The notes below the pieces were generated by a model. It ran no database searches, was not told the DNA's origin, and saw only the letters and a program-made list of their open reading frames with translations. A program made the translations under genes and the position numbers. From Chamaelirium japonicum (taxonomy: Eukaryota > Streptophyta > Magnoliopsida > Liliales > Melanthiaceae), in the NCBI GenBank assembly GCA_947650365.1, contig OX393554.1, forward strand, positions 35,435,137 through 35,499,136: 64,000 nucleotides of DNA. The letters run 5' to 3'. Of this stretch, positions 43,689 through 53,253 are shown piece after piece (the first letter of the stretch is position 1; every line of letters starts with the position of its first letter).

Positions 43689-46266
43689 CTACAGCGCGGG
43701 GTGCGCAGGCCGGCGCGGGCTGGAGGCGGCCGTGCGGGCGGCACAGCCGGCTGCGACTCGGGTAGGGCCGCGGGATCTTTGAAGGCCACAACCCCGTTTG
43801 GGGGCTGCGGTCTTGAAGGAAGAAAAGGAGGCGGCGGCCCCTCCTCCGGTTTCAACTCAGAAGGGGCTCTGGCCCCCACATCCCTTTTTTTTTTTTTTGG
43901 TTCGGTGAACAGTAGCAACGGTGCCAGCGGGCTCGGCTGCAACCGGCAGGCGTAGCTGGGTGGCCCGGTGGCGGGCACAGGCTGTGCTGGCCGGCTCGGG
44001 TTCCAGTGAGCGTGTGCGGAGGCGGGCTCGGCCGGGGGCTGCGGGGTGCGGCCGGCGTGCGAGCCAAAGACGGGGCGCGGCCGGGGGCTGCGGTGTGCGG
44101 CCGGCGCGCGAGCCGGAGACGGGGCGCGGCTTGGAGGCGGGCTTGGTCAGAGGCGCGGGTGCAGTGCGCAGGACGCGGGGGCCGGAGGCGGGCTCGGCCG
44201 GAGGCGCGGGCTCGGCCGGGGCTGCGGGCGCAGCGCGCAGGGCGCGGGGCCGAACGGCGTAGGTGCCGACTAGGCAGAGGCGGCAGTTGCGCAGGTTGAA
44301 GACCACAGCCTCTATTTTGGGGGCTGTGGGTTTTAAGAGAGAATGGGGCTGTGACCCTTTGGGTTTGTGGATTTTGAAGGAAGGAGGGGGTTGCCGACCC
44401 CTCTTTGGCCTCGGGTTTTCATGGGGCTGTGGTCCCCTTTGGGGCTGCAGCTTCAGCTCCGTTTTTTTTTTTTTTTTTTTTTTTTTTCAGACTTCTGGAC
44501 TTGCACTGCCCTTTTCTTCTAGAATTAACCTCGCATCTTGATTTGACTTGCACTTTTCGTCTCCTTGTAGGACTCATCCCTTCGAGTGCTTTTCGAAGGC
44601 CGACGGGACCGTTGAGGTCTACCGCGAGAGTAGAGCAACTGGCAAGGTTGCACCTGGGCAGGCTGGGCGAGACGGGCTAGATGTTCCTCTGGACTTTGGA
44701 GATAACTTTTCCTGGTGGTGATGTCAGCTTGGAGGACATCGAGATGGGTGTTCTGGAGTTCAACGAGGAGGAAGACGAAGCCACTAGCATTGACAATGAG
44801 CAGCCTGTCTTGGTCGTCCTTTGCTTGCCGATCTTGACCATGGTGACTGCTCCAACGGTCTTTTTGGCTTCGCGGAGATAACGGAGGATGCGGTCTCCCA
44901 CGGGAGTACGCATCTTCGTTTCCCTTTTGCGCAACCCTTCTGCCGCCGTTATGAGAGCTTTCCGACTTCTGGATGGATCGTCGATGCGGTCTCCCAAGGG
45001 AGTACGCATCTTCGTTTTCCTTTTGCGCGAGTTTTCTACCGCCGTACTTCGAAGCAGGAAGCGTGTGTCGAAGTTGGACGAGCTCATTCTCACCGATGAG
45101 GGATCTTCACGGTAGATCGTTCGACCGAATCCGGAGTTGCCATTCAGAAGTCAGTCCCAACGGATGTTTTGGTTGCAGCTTCTTTGTCAGTTCTTGTGAC
45201 GTCTTTGACAGCCGTCACGACGATGGTCCTGGAGGCGGTTTCCGTGCTTGGGTCTTCAGGACAGGATCGTGCCTTGTCTCAGCACTCAGAGACTTACCAG
45301 CGAAAGTGTAGATCGCAGAGTCTTCTTTCGAAGCTTCTTTTGGAGAGTTGTGCTGGAAGTTTATCCAGGCGACACTTGCACCCTTCCAAGAGGAGGGTCT
45401 TGACGCTTTGAGTAACTGGTGGGTTTCCTGGTGGATGGCTCCTTGTTTGAGGAACATATATGCACCCTTTTGGCGGACAGCTAGGCTCATTGCTTGCAAC
45501 GGGCTTCACTAGAGGAGGACGTTTCCTTGGCGTTTGGCAAAGGCCGAGGAAAAGGAATGTTGACTGGAGGGACTTCACACGTTTGCTACTGCAGACTTTC
45601 TTCGGGTGCAGAAGAAGGTGGAGATTACTCGTGCGTCGCTTCGGAGGCTGGAGTTCCTCCTTGCAAAGCAGCGTGCAAAGCTGGCAATGCGTTGAGCTGG
45701 TAGGGCGATCGAGAAGGCTTCTGGAGTGAACCTTGCGAGGCAGTGTGCAAAGCTGGCAACGCGTCGGAAGCTGACGGCTTCTCTACCACTGGAGTTGCAG
45801 CGCGTGTAAGCTGCGGGAGGCGGGCCACTTCGGCGCCTCTAGGACTTCGATTTGCTACTCATGCGTTGCTCCAGAAGCTGGAGTTCCGTTTCGAGAAAGC
45901 TCGAGTAACCGAGAAGACTTTTGTAACGGAGCTTGCAAAGCAGCGGGAGGAGCTTAGGAATCGCCGAGAGCTGGTGGTTTCTTGCCTTTCGGAGTTGCAC
46001 CGTGTGGGTGCCTCGAGAGATGAGCTGTGGCAGCGCCGGGAGCTGGTGGCTTGACAGAGGCTGACGGCTTCTCGTCCCGCGGAGTTGGACTTGCGTCTTT
46101 TCTGGGCTTATTTTTCTGGAATAGTGGTTTACTTTTTTTTTTGTTTGGACTGAACCTTTACAGGCTGCCTACGTACCCTACTGAGAGGGATCAAGTCACA
46201 CGTAGTTCCTTTATTACCCCTTTTTTTTTTTTTTTTTTTTTTTTGGGCAAGGGGGGTAACCTTGCG
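43689..46266 (-). other. 3' non-coding region of the outer Tat-like element (part 2)
   Basis: This lies between the insertion site of the inner element and the gag-protease stop. 43690-44260 is GC-rich. T-runs occur near 43888-43899, 44463-44487, 46133-46142 and 46221-46244. A GTACGCATCTTCGTTT repeat occurs near 44905 and 45001. Several stretches match the inner element's non-coding region, for example CTGCCTACGTACCCTACTGA near 46165 and its counterpart near 34975. No convincing gene is seen. Confidence 0.75.
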
Positions 46267-49200
46267 CTAGGCAAAATACCTTTTGAGGGACTTGCCACTG
46301 GTAGGCAGAGTCGCTGCTGGTTCGCAGTTGTCATCCGTCTTCTTCGCTTCAATGTAGTTAGAAGTGAAGATCTTCTTGCCTGGAGTTTTGGTGATTGCTG
46401 GAGTTTGACTTGAGTCGATGTCTCGGTGGTTTAGAAGACTTTGTTCGTCGCTTTTGGAGAGACGAGCTTGAGTCTTTGTCAGGCGATGTGGTATCACAAC
46501 TGAGGGTAATGAACCCATATGCTCTGTGCTTTCTTTGTTGCAGCTGGATTTGAACATCAGCTCGATGGAGTTTTGCCCCCGAGTGTTTCCTAGCTTGATT
46601 GCGAGTTGCTCGGAGTTGGTGTACTCGGAAGACTCGGTTGAGTTCGAGACATGCAACAGACCATGTAACGGTAGTGCCATCTCTTGCAAAGTGATGAAGT
46701 TGGCCTCGGAGAATGGTGACGCTGGTTCTTTTGCTGGAGTGGAAGGTGATCGTCCTGGATTGCGAAGCCATTGAGATTGGTGTCGCAGGACTGAAGCAGC
46801 TTGAGCAAGCAATGGAACATGTGGCATTGAGCTTGATTTGGAGTTGAGGTGAATTTTCTGTCTCGATGCTGATGCTTCTTTGTCTTTGTGCACCGTCTGG
46901 CTAGAGAATGTCGCTAGTTTTGCAAGTGGAGTGGTTTTGTCCCTCGCAGCTGCTTTGACTTTCTGGGCTCGTGGAGCTTTTGCTGGAGGAACTTCTGCAA
47001 CGGGGTCTTCGGCCTGGTGGCACTCGACGTCAGCAAGGTGTGATTCAGCCTCGTTGCAGTGCTTGCCGTTGGCGACGATGGTTCCCCCCATGCTTTCGAT
47101 GTTGGTGCCGCTTTCTTCATTGAGCACTTGGTGAACTTCCCTCATGCAACAAGAGACCTTGAGGTTTTGATCAACTTCATGGAAGCGTCTGGGGAAAAAC
47201 TCCTGGAGTGTCGCCAGCTCTGGGCATGTTTGCTGGAGAAGATTTTTCGAACTTACTGGAGGTACTTTGGACGTCTTTCTTTCTGGAGCTTCACTCTTTT
47301 CCTTGAAGGTCTTTCTTTCGGGGAGTTTTCTTGTCGTCCGATCTTGCTCGTGGTTGGCCAGGCATGCTATTCTGTAGTTTGACTGTCGTGGCCTTCTCCT
47401 TCGAGGTGTCATAGCCCATGCATTTTCATCAGGAAGATCTTTCTCGCCAGGGTGACGAATTGATGCTGCGACCGAGTGCTTCTCTTTGATCGGAAGGACT
47501 TGCTCTTCTGGGGGCTCTACCAACTCATCTTCTGATCCCCAGCCGGTTGGCTTGATTTTTTTCATTAGGATCGAAGGAGGTTTGGAGTAGAAGACGTAGA
47601 AGTCGAACTTACCTGATGGCTGGCCAAGTAAGCTGACTTCAGGGTCTCTTTGCTCGTCTCTTGCTTTGAGCATATGCTGGGATGTAGCTTTATTTGGAAG
47701 AGGAAGTGTTTGCACGAGAGGCGGTTGCCCCCCTTCTTCGAGGACGGACGGGGCTTGTGGCAACTCGTCGTCCGAAGCAGAAGTTCCGTCGACCGAAGTG
47801 TCCGCAATTGTGATATGATTAAGAGACACCAGAAGGATGTCGGGGACTTTGACAGTTTGAAAGAATGATTTGGGTGGGTGGGTGGGAATGATTTTTCTCA
47901 CCTCAGTGGGTGGCTTTCCCAGACGGTCGAATACTGACCTTCGCTTTGCTTGTCTGATTGGCCCAAGTCTTTTGAATACTGATATGGGGTTTTGACTTGC
48001 CTGGTTTTTGACGCTCTTCTTTTGCTTTTGAGGTATGGTCCAATGCCGAGCTCGATATCGCCTTCTTTTGGCGCCCTTTGTAGCGGGATGAATGACATTG
48101 GTGGAGCGTATATCGGAGGCTGACGATCCCTCTTCCGCTTCATCTAGCAACTTCACCTCAATGTAGTTAGAGGTGAAGGTCTTCTCTCCTGTTATCTTGA
48201 TGACCATCGGGGTTTGACGGGAGCCGATGCCTCGCCGATTTGGTGGGATCTGCTCGCCGCCCTGGAGTAAATGGGCTTGAGTCTTAGTCATCCCGTGTGG
48301 TATTGGAGCCGGCAGGAGCGTACTCATATGTGCAGCACTGTCTTTGTCGAAGTCGGCTTTGAACAGCAGCTTGGCGGCATTTTGCCCCCAACTTCCTTTT
48401 GGCTTGAATGTGAGTTGGCTGGATTCGAAGGAATTGATGGATCTTGGCAAGCTTGAAGCTTGCCCCAGGCTGGGTAGTGGCAGTGTCATCTCTTGCAGAG
48501 TGATGACGTTAGCTTCTGATAGCGGCTGGACTATCCCTTTTGGCGAGGCAAAAGGTGGTGATTTATCTTTGCGAAGCCACTGAGGCGTGAGGCGTAAGAC
48601 TGTCGTAGCTTGGACAGGTAATGGAGTATGCTTCATGGATCTTGGCTTGGAGCTGATGCGCATTCTTCGTCTCGGCGCTAGCACTTCTTTGACTTCGTGT
48701 ATCGCCTTAGATGGTGGTACCGGATTTGGAGTTGGCGGAGCTTCATCCTGCTCCATACTTTTAGCTTTCTGAGTTCGAGGAGTTTTAGCTGGAAGGACTT
48801 CTGCAACAAGGTCCCTTGCTTGGTAAAATTTGGCATCGGCGAGGTGCGCTTCCGCCTCATTGAATGGCTTGTCGTCTGCAACAATGCACTTTTCCAGACC
48901 TTCCTCGTAGTACTTGAGGCATTGGTGCCAGGTAGACACTACGACACCGTTTTCGTGCAGCCACGGTCTTCCCAGCAAAAGGTGGTATGATGTTTGACAG
49001 TCAATGACGTGGAAAAGAACCGTCGTGTCAAGCTGACTGATAGAGAGTTTTAGACGAATGATCCCTATGGTGGACTGTCCTCCTTGGTTGAACCCTTGAA
49101 TGACCAGCTGGCTTTGCGAGAGCTGGTCGGTGGTGATGCCGAGCTGGCGCATTGTTTGGATAGGCATGATGTTGACGGCGGAGCCACAGTCCAACAGGAT

Positions 49201-52200
49201 TCGATTTACCGGCTTCTCGTTGATGTATCCCGAGACATAAACAGGTCGATTGTGCAGTCGTGCTCCGAGCTGCAGATCTTCGTCCGAGAAGGTTATTGCT
49301 GCGTTACATGAGACAATAGTTTTGTCCTTCTCGGTGTTTTTCTTCTTGTAGCTGTCTGGGTCTGTCAAAGCCTCGGCCATTGCTAGGCGAGCTTTCTCTG
49401 GGAGGTGTAGTGCTTCTATAAGTGGCAAGTGCATGATTGCCTCATCGTAAGCAGCAGTACTGTCTTTGTCGGAATCGTCCTCCTCGTTGTCGATGTTGCT
49501 TTCTTTGGAAGGTTTGATCCTATCTTCTTCTTCTGGCGCTATGTGAATCTCAACCATGCAACAGGAGGCTTCATGCTGCTGATTAGCTGGGAGAAAGTAA
49601 TCGGGGAAGAACTCTTGCAATGTTGTCGGTTCTGGAGGGTTTTGCAGGAGGAGATCATCAGGATCTGCTGGCGGTACTTTGAATGCCTTCCTTCCTGGAG
49701 CTTTGCTTTTCTTTTTGTAAGTTCTTCGTTCCGGAAGCTTTCTTGTTACCCGATCGAACTTGTGACTTCTTGGCGTCCATGGCCTTCGTCTGCGAGGCAA
49801 CATGACCCAGGCATCTTCATCAGTGGATTCTTCGTTACCAAGGTGAAGGTCTGGAATGGCAGCTGTAGGTTCTTCATGGGTCGGGGAGACCTGCTCCTCT
49901 GGGGACCTTGGTGGTTCACCTTCTGACTCCCAGCCGGTGGGCTTGATTTCTTCTATTGAGACAGACGGAGGTTTGGAATAGAGGACGTAGTAATCGAATT
50001 TACCTGAGGGCTTGCCTAACAGATCGACCTCCGGGTCTCCTTGCTCGTACCTTGTCTGGAGATTTGTCGGTTCTCCATGATTCGGGGAGCCTTGCTCCTC
50101 TGAGGATCTTGGTGGTTCGCCTTCTGACTCCCAGCCGGTGGGCTTGATTTCTTCCATCGAGACAGACGAAGGTCTGGAATAGAGGACGTAGTAGTCGAAT
50201 TTACCTGAGGGCTGGCCTAACAGACCGACCTCCGGGTCTCCTTCCTCGTACCTCGTCTGGAGATTCCGTTGGGACATAGCTTTGTTTGAGAGAGACATTG
50301 ATGTAGACGTCGGTTGCCCCCAGGGCAATGACGTTTCTTCCTCAGCGAGCTTAGGAGCGTACTGCTGTCGTCTTGAAACTTTTCGTCGTGGAGCTGACTT
50401 TGCAATTGGCCTTTGGCGATTGATGCGCAACTTGGGCCTTCTCTGGTGAGTAGCAACGAGTACTGGTTGAAACGAACCGAAGGTGATGGACGTCATGTTT
50501 GCCGTTGCAACATCGCTGGAGTCGATCTCGATTTTTCCTTGCTTTGCGAGTGCCATGATCTTTTCTTTGAAGACGAAACACTTCTCAATAGGATGGCTAA
50601 CCAGCCGATGGTATTTGCAGAAGAGCGGATCGTTGACCCGATGCATCTGTTCGGGCCTTTTTGAAGGAGGAAGCTCGATCATCTTTTCTTGTAGCAGTTG
50701 ATCGAACATGGAGGAGACTTCCGAGTCTGGAAAGGGATACTCTTTGGCCTCGAGTTCTTCTAGAGTCATCTTTGACTGTCTTTGAGATGGAGGCGGTGGT
50801 ATGGCAGCTCCCTTTTCTTGATCCGGCTTACCGCTGATTTTGAGTGGCTTGGAGGCCGAGGTGATGTCGGCGACGTTAACTTGCTTTGATTTGGGTGCCG
50901 GCGGTTTGTCTTTCTTTTCCACCTTCAGGAAGTCTTTGGTCTTCGAGTCCCCGCGATTTGCTAAGCTGAGCTCCATGTTGTGGGCTCGAGTTGCGAGTTC
51001 TTCGAAGGACCGAGGCTTGATCCCCTTGAGGATGTAGAGTAAGCCCCAGTGCATGCCTTGGGTGCACATCTTGATAGCCGAGTCTTCCGACAAACGGTCT
51101 CGTGAATTCAGGGCGAGATTCCTCCATCGATCGATGTAGTCGATTACTGATTCGTCCTTTCTTTGCTTGATGGCAGTAAGCTCGGTCATGCTAACGATGC
51201 GCCGAGTGCTGTAGAAGCGGTTAAGGAATTCTCTTTCCATCTGATCCCAGCTGTCAATGGATCCTGGAGGAAGGTCAACATACCAGTCAAAAGCATTACC
51301 TTTGAGGGTGCGAACGAACTGCTTCACCATCTCGTCGCCGTATGTGCCGGCGTTGTTGCAAGTCTCGACGAAGTGGGCAATGTGTTGCCTTGGGTTCCCC
51401 TTTCCGTCGAAGTGCTGAAACTTTGGTGGCTGGAACCCGGTAGGGAAGCGCAGTTGCTGGATCCTTGTAGTGTAAGGCTTTGAATATGCGGCCGTGATCG
51501 GAGGTAGACTCCCACCGTGGGAACGCATCATGTCAGCCACTAGTGCTTGTACTTGCTGGGCATTCATTGTTGCTGCCACTGAAGGTTGCGCGGCCACCGA
51601 AACCGGCACGGGAGCCGAGGAAAGTGCAGGAGCAGTCGCTAGTGTTGCCGGACCAACTTCTGCAAGAGTAGGAGTTGGAGATGGGGCTGAAGCAGCTACT
51701 GGAGAAGCAGGAGGTTGACCTAATGTTGCAACATCCCTGGTACTCAGCCTCTGAAGCAAGGTGTTGATGTGACGATCTTTCTCTTCCATTAGTCGGGTGA
51801 GCTGAGCCATGTGTTCACCCATTTGCATGACTTGGAGCTGGAGAGCGGAAGGAGGATGATGCCGCAGGACATCTCGATGTTGTACTCCTGCACCCTCGCC
51901 ATCGTCGTCGGAGACGTAGTTACGCTGACTTGCTTCTGCTTGATGACGGATGTTTGCCCCCGGCAAGGGAGGTGCAAAGTCCGCTGGAGAACCCGAACGG
52001 GTTCGGGGTTGGGGCTGGTCCTCCCCAAATTTCTGGACAGATATTCCAGGATTGAGGCTTGTTTCTTCATGCACCAAGGCCTCATTGGTGATTTGGCGAG
52101 CACCTTCAGCAGCAGTTTCTGGCGTGAAGAAGTCCGCAAGAGTTTGAGTACGCCGAGTGTAAACGCGTACTACCGGGGGAATGTCATCCACCGGGTTTTC

Positions 52201-52284
52201 TGGATCGCCTTGTTGGAGTAGTGGAGACTCAGCGATAGGTGAGAGGCTTGTTGGAGCAAACGTATCGTCGTTCGTTCCGGCCAT
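46267..52284 (-). CDS. Giant gag-protease polyprotein of the outer Tat-like element (2005 aa)
   Basis: One uninterrupted frame starting at ATG 52284. Residues: 145-180 coiled-coil-like (QLTRLMEEKDRHINTLLQRL); 280-450 gag domain (FQPPKFQHFDGKGNPRQHI, GNAFDWYVDLPPGSIDSW, REFLNRFYSTRRIVSM); 555-570 C-x2-H-x4-H-x4-C finger; 690-715 and 755-780 repeats of GKFDYYVLYS; about 1000-1110 aspartic protease, with LLDCGSAVNIM (Asp1032) and LLLGRPWLH; 1330-1380 conserved tail (MTKTQAHLLQGGEQIPPNRR, FTSNYIEV). Residues about 1520-1985 are a second copy of the 653-1385 region without the protease. It ends KSLKRYFA. Gag would assemble particles, and the protease would mature them. Normal gag-protease frames are far shorter, and no RT, RNase H or integrase follows. 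The intact 6-kb frame suggests either recent origin or selection. Confidence 0.9.
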   Translation of the reverse strand: MAGTNDDTFAPTSLSPIAESPLLQQGDPENPVDDIPPVVRVYTRRTQTLADFFTPETAAEGARQITNEALVHEETSLNPGISVQKFGEDQPQPRTRSGSPADFAPPLPGANIRHQAEASQRNYVSDDDGEGAGVQHRDVLRHHPPSALQLQVMQMGEHMAQLTRLMEEKDRHINTLLQRLSTRDVATLGQPPASPVAASAPSPTPTLAEVGPATLATAPALSSAPVPVSVAAQPSVAATMNAQQVQALVADMMRSHGGSLPPITAAYSKPYTTRIQQLRFPTGFQPPKFQHFDGKGNPRQHIAHFVETCNNAGTYGDEMVKQFVRTLKGNAFDWYVDLPPGSIDSWDQMEREFLNRFYSTRRIVSMTELTAIKQRKDESVIDYIDRWRNLALNSRDRLSEDSAIKMCTQGMHWGLLYILKGIKPRSFEELATRAHNMELSLANRGDSKTKDFLKVEKKDKPPAPKSKQVNVADITSASKPLKISGKPDQEKGAAIPPPPSQRQSKMTLEELEAKEYPFPDSEVSSMFDQLLQEKMIELPPSKRPEQMHRVNDPLFCKYHRLVSHPIEKCFVFKEKIMALAKQGKIEIDSSDVATANMTSITFGSFQPVLVATHQRRPKLRINRQRPIAKSAPRRKVSRRQQYAPKLAEEETSLPWGQPTSTSMSLSNKAMSQRNLQTRYEEGDPEVGLLGQPSGKFDYYVLYSRPSSVSMEEIKPTGWESEGEPPRSSEEQGSPNHGEPTNLQTRYEQGDPEVDLLGKPSGKFDYYVLYSKPPSVSIEEIKPTGWESEGEPPRSPEEQVSPTHEEPTAAIPDLHLGNEESTDEDAWVMLPRRRRPWTPRSHKFDRVTRKLPERRTYKKKSKAPGRKAFKVPPADPDDLLLQNPPEPTTLQEFFPDYFLPANQQHEASCCMVEIHIAPEEEDRIKPSKESNIDNEEDDSDKDSTAAYDEAIMHLPLIEALHLPEKARLAMAEALTDPDSYKKKNTEKDKTIVSCNAAITFSDEDLQLGARLHNRPVYVSGYINEKPVNRILLDCGSAVNIMPIQTMRQLGITTDQLSQSQLVIQGFNQGGQSTIGIIRLKLSISQLDTTVLFHVIDCQTSYHLLLGRPWLHENGVVVSTWHQCLKYYEEGLEKCIVADDKPFNEAEAHLADAKFYQARDLVAEVLPAKTPRTQKAKSMEQDEAPPTPNPVPPSKAIHEVKEVLAPRRRMRISSKPRSMKHTPLPVQATTVLRLTPQWLRKDKSPPFASPKGIVQPLSEANVITLQEMTLPLPSLGQASSLPRSINSFESSQLTFKPKGSWGQNAAKLLFKADFDKDSAAHMSTLLPAPIPHGMTKTQAHLLQGGEQIPPNRRGIGSRQTPMVIKITGEKTFTSNYIEVKLLDEAEEGSSASDIRSTNVIHPATKGAKRRRYRARHWTIPQKQKKSVKNQASQNPISVFKRLGPIRQAKRRSVFDRLGKPPTEVRKIIPTHPPKSFFQTVKVPDILLVSLNHITIADTSVDGTSASDDELPQAPSVLEEGGQPPLVQTLPLPNKATSQHMLKARDEQRDPEVSLLGQPSGKFDFYVFYSKPPSILMKKIKPTGWGSEDELVEPPEEQVLPIKEKHSVAASIRHPGEKDLPDENAWAMTPRRRRPRQSNYRIACLANHEQDRTTRKLPERKTFKEKSEAPERKTSKVPPVSSKNLLQQTCPELATLQEFFPRRFHEVDQNLKVSCCMREVHQVLNEESGTNIESMGGTIVANGKHCNEAESHLADVECHQAEDPVAEVPPAKAPRAQKVKAAARDKTTPLAKLATFSSQTVHKDKEASASRQKIHLNSKSSSMPHVPLLAQAASVLRHQSQWLRNPGRSPSTPAKEPASPFSEANFITLQEMALPLHGLLHVSNSTESSEYTNSEQLAIKLGNTRGQNSIELMFKSSCNKESTEHMGSLPSVVIPHRLTKTQARLSKSDEQSLLNHRDIDSSQTPAITKTPGKKIFTSNYIEAKKTDDNCEPAATLPTSGKSLKRYFA

Positions 52285-52332
52285 GGCGAACTTGAAGCAA
52301 CTCCTTCAAACGTACGGATGAAAGGAGAGGAG

Positions 52333-52350
52333 GTCCCACCGGGCGTGCCA
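52333..52350 (-). other. Primer-binding site of the outer Tat-like element
   Basis: The minus strand reads TGGCACGCCCGGTGGGAC, six bases from the 5' LTR start at 52357, identical to the inner element's site. The shared site and shared flanking 'AGAAATC' spacer support a common or recently split family. Confidence 0.78.
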
Positions 52351-53253
52351 GAAATCTGTAGTCGCAAAAAAAGATTCGGGTCGTCTTTATTGCGGATCAC
52401 ACGAGATTACAAGTTTTCTTTGATCAGGAGATTATGGGATAGATCCTCTGGAGGGTCCCTTTGATCCGCGTCTCCACGTGGTATTCGTGCGAGAGCTCTG
52501 AAGGGGTTGCCCAGGACAGAGGTCTTTACAGGGTGAGGGTTTTTGAGAGGCTAAGGAGTTTCCGCCGTTGATTTTGTCCCGTCCGTGCTTCGCGCTTTCT
52601 CGGCTAGGGAGGCTTTGGGCTTCGTTCCTCGGTCTTCGTGTCTTCCTCGATCCTTGCTCGACCTCGGCGTCCTTGATCGTCGGTTCGCGGCGTCGATCGT
52701 GTTTTTGGCGTCAGCTTTGGCTTTAGCTTTCGGCTTTGGCGTAGCTTTGGCGTGGCTCTGGCTTTTGCTTTGCTTTGGCGCTTGCGCTTGAACGTAGACG
52801 GGTAGAGACTTGCGATGCTTTAGTTCTTCCGGACTTCGCGTCGTATCGGCTAGAACGTGCGGTGCTTTGCTCGTGACCGTCGTAGTTGCTTGGCTTTGGC
52901 ACGTGCGTTGCTTTAGCGTGGGCTTTACCGGTGCGTTTGCTTTGGCTTCTTGCGTCGGCTTTGACTTTCGCTTCGACTCGATCTTCTTCTCGAACGACTG
53001 GCGTTACCTCTTCAAGGCTTCTTTACTCTTCCGGCTTCCTCGACGGTTGTGGCGTCGGTTTTGGCTTTTCGGCGGGGGTAGCACCGATGCTTGTGCGACG
53101 GTTGTGGCGTCGACTTTCGTTGATGAAGACGGCGGGTGTAGCACCGATCTTCGTGCGACGGTTGTAGCGTCGGCTTTTGTTGATGAAGACGGCGGGTGTG
53201 GCACCGGCTTTAGCACGACGGTTGTAGCGTCGGCTTTTGGTTGACGAAGGCGG

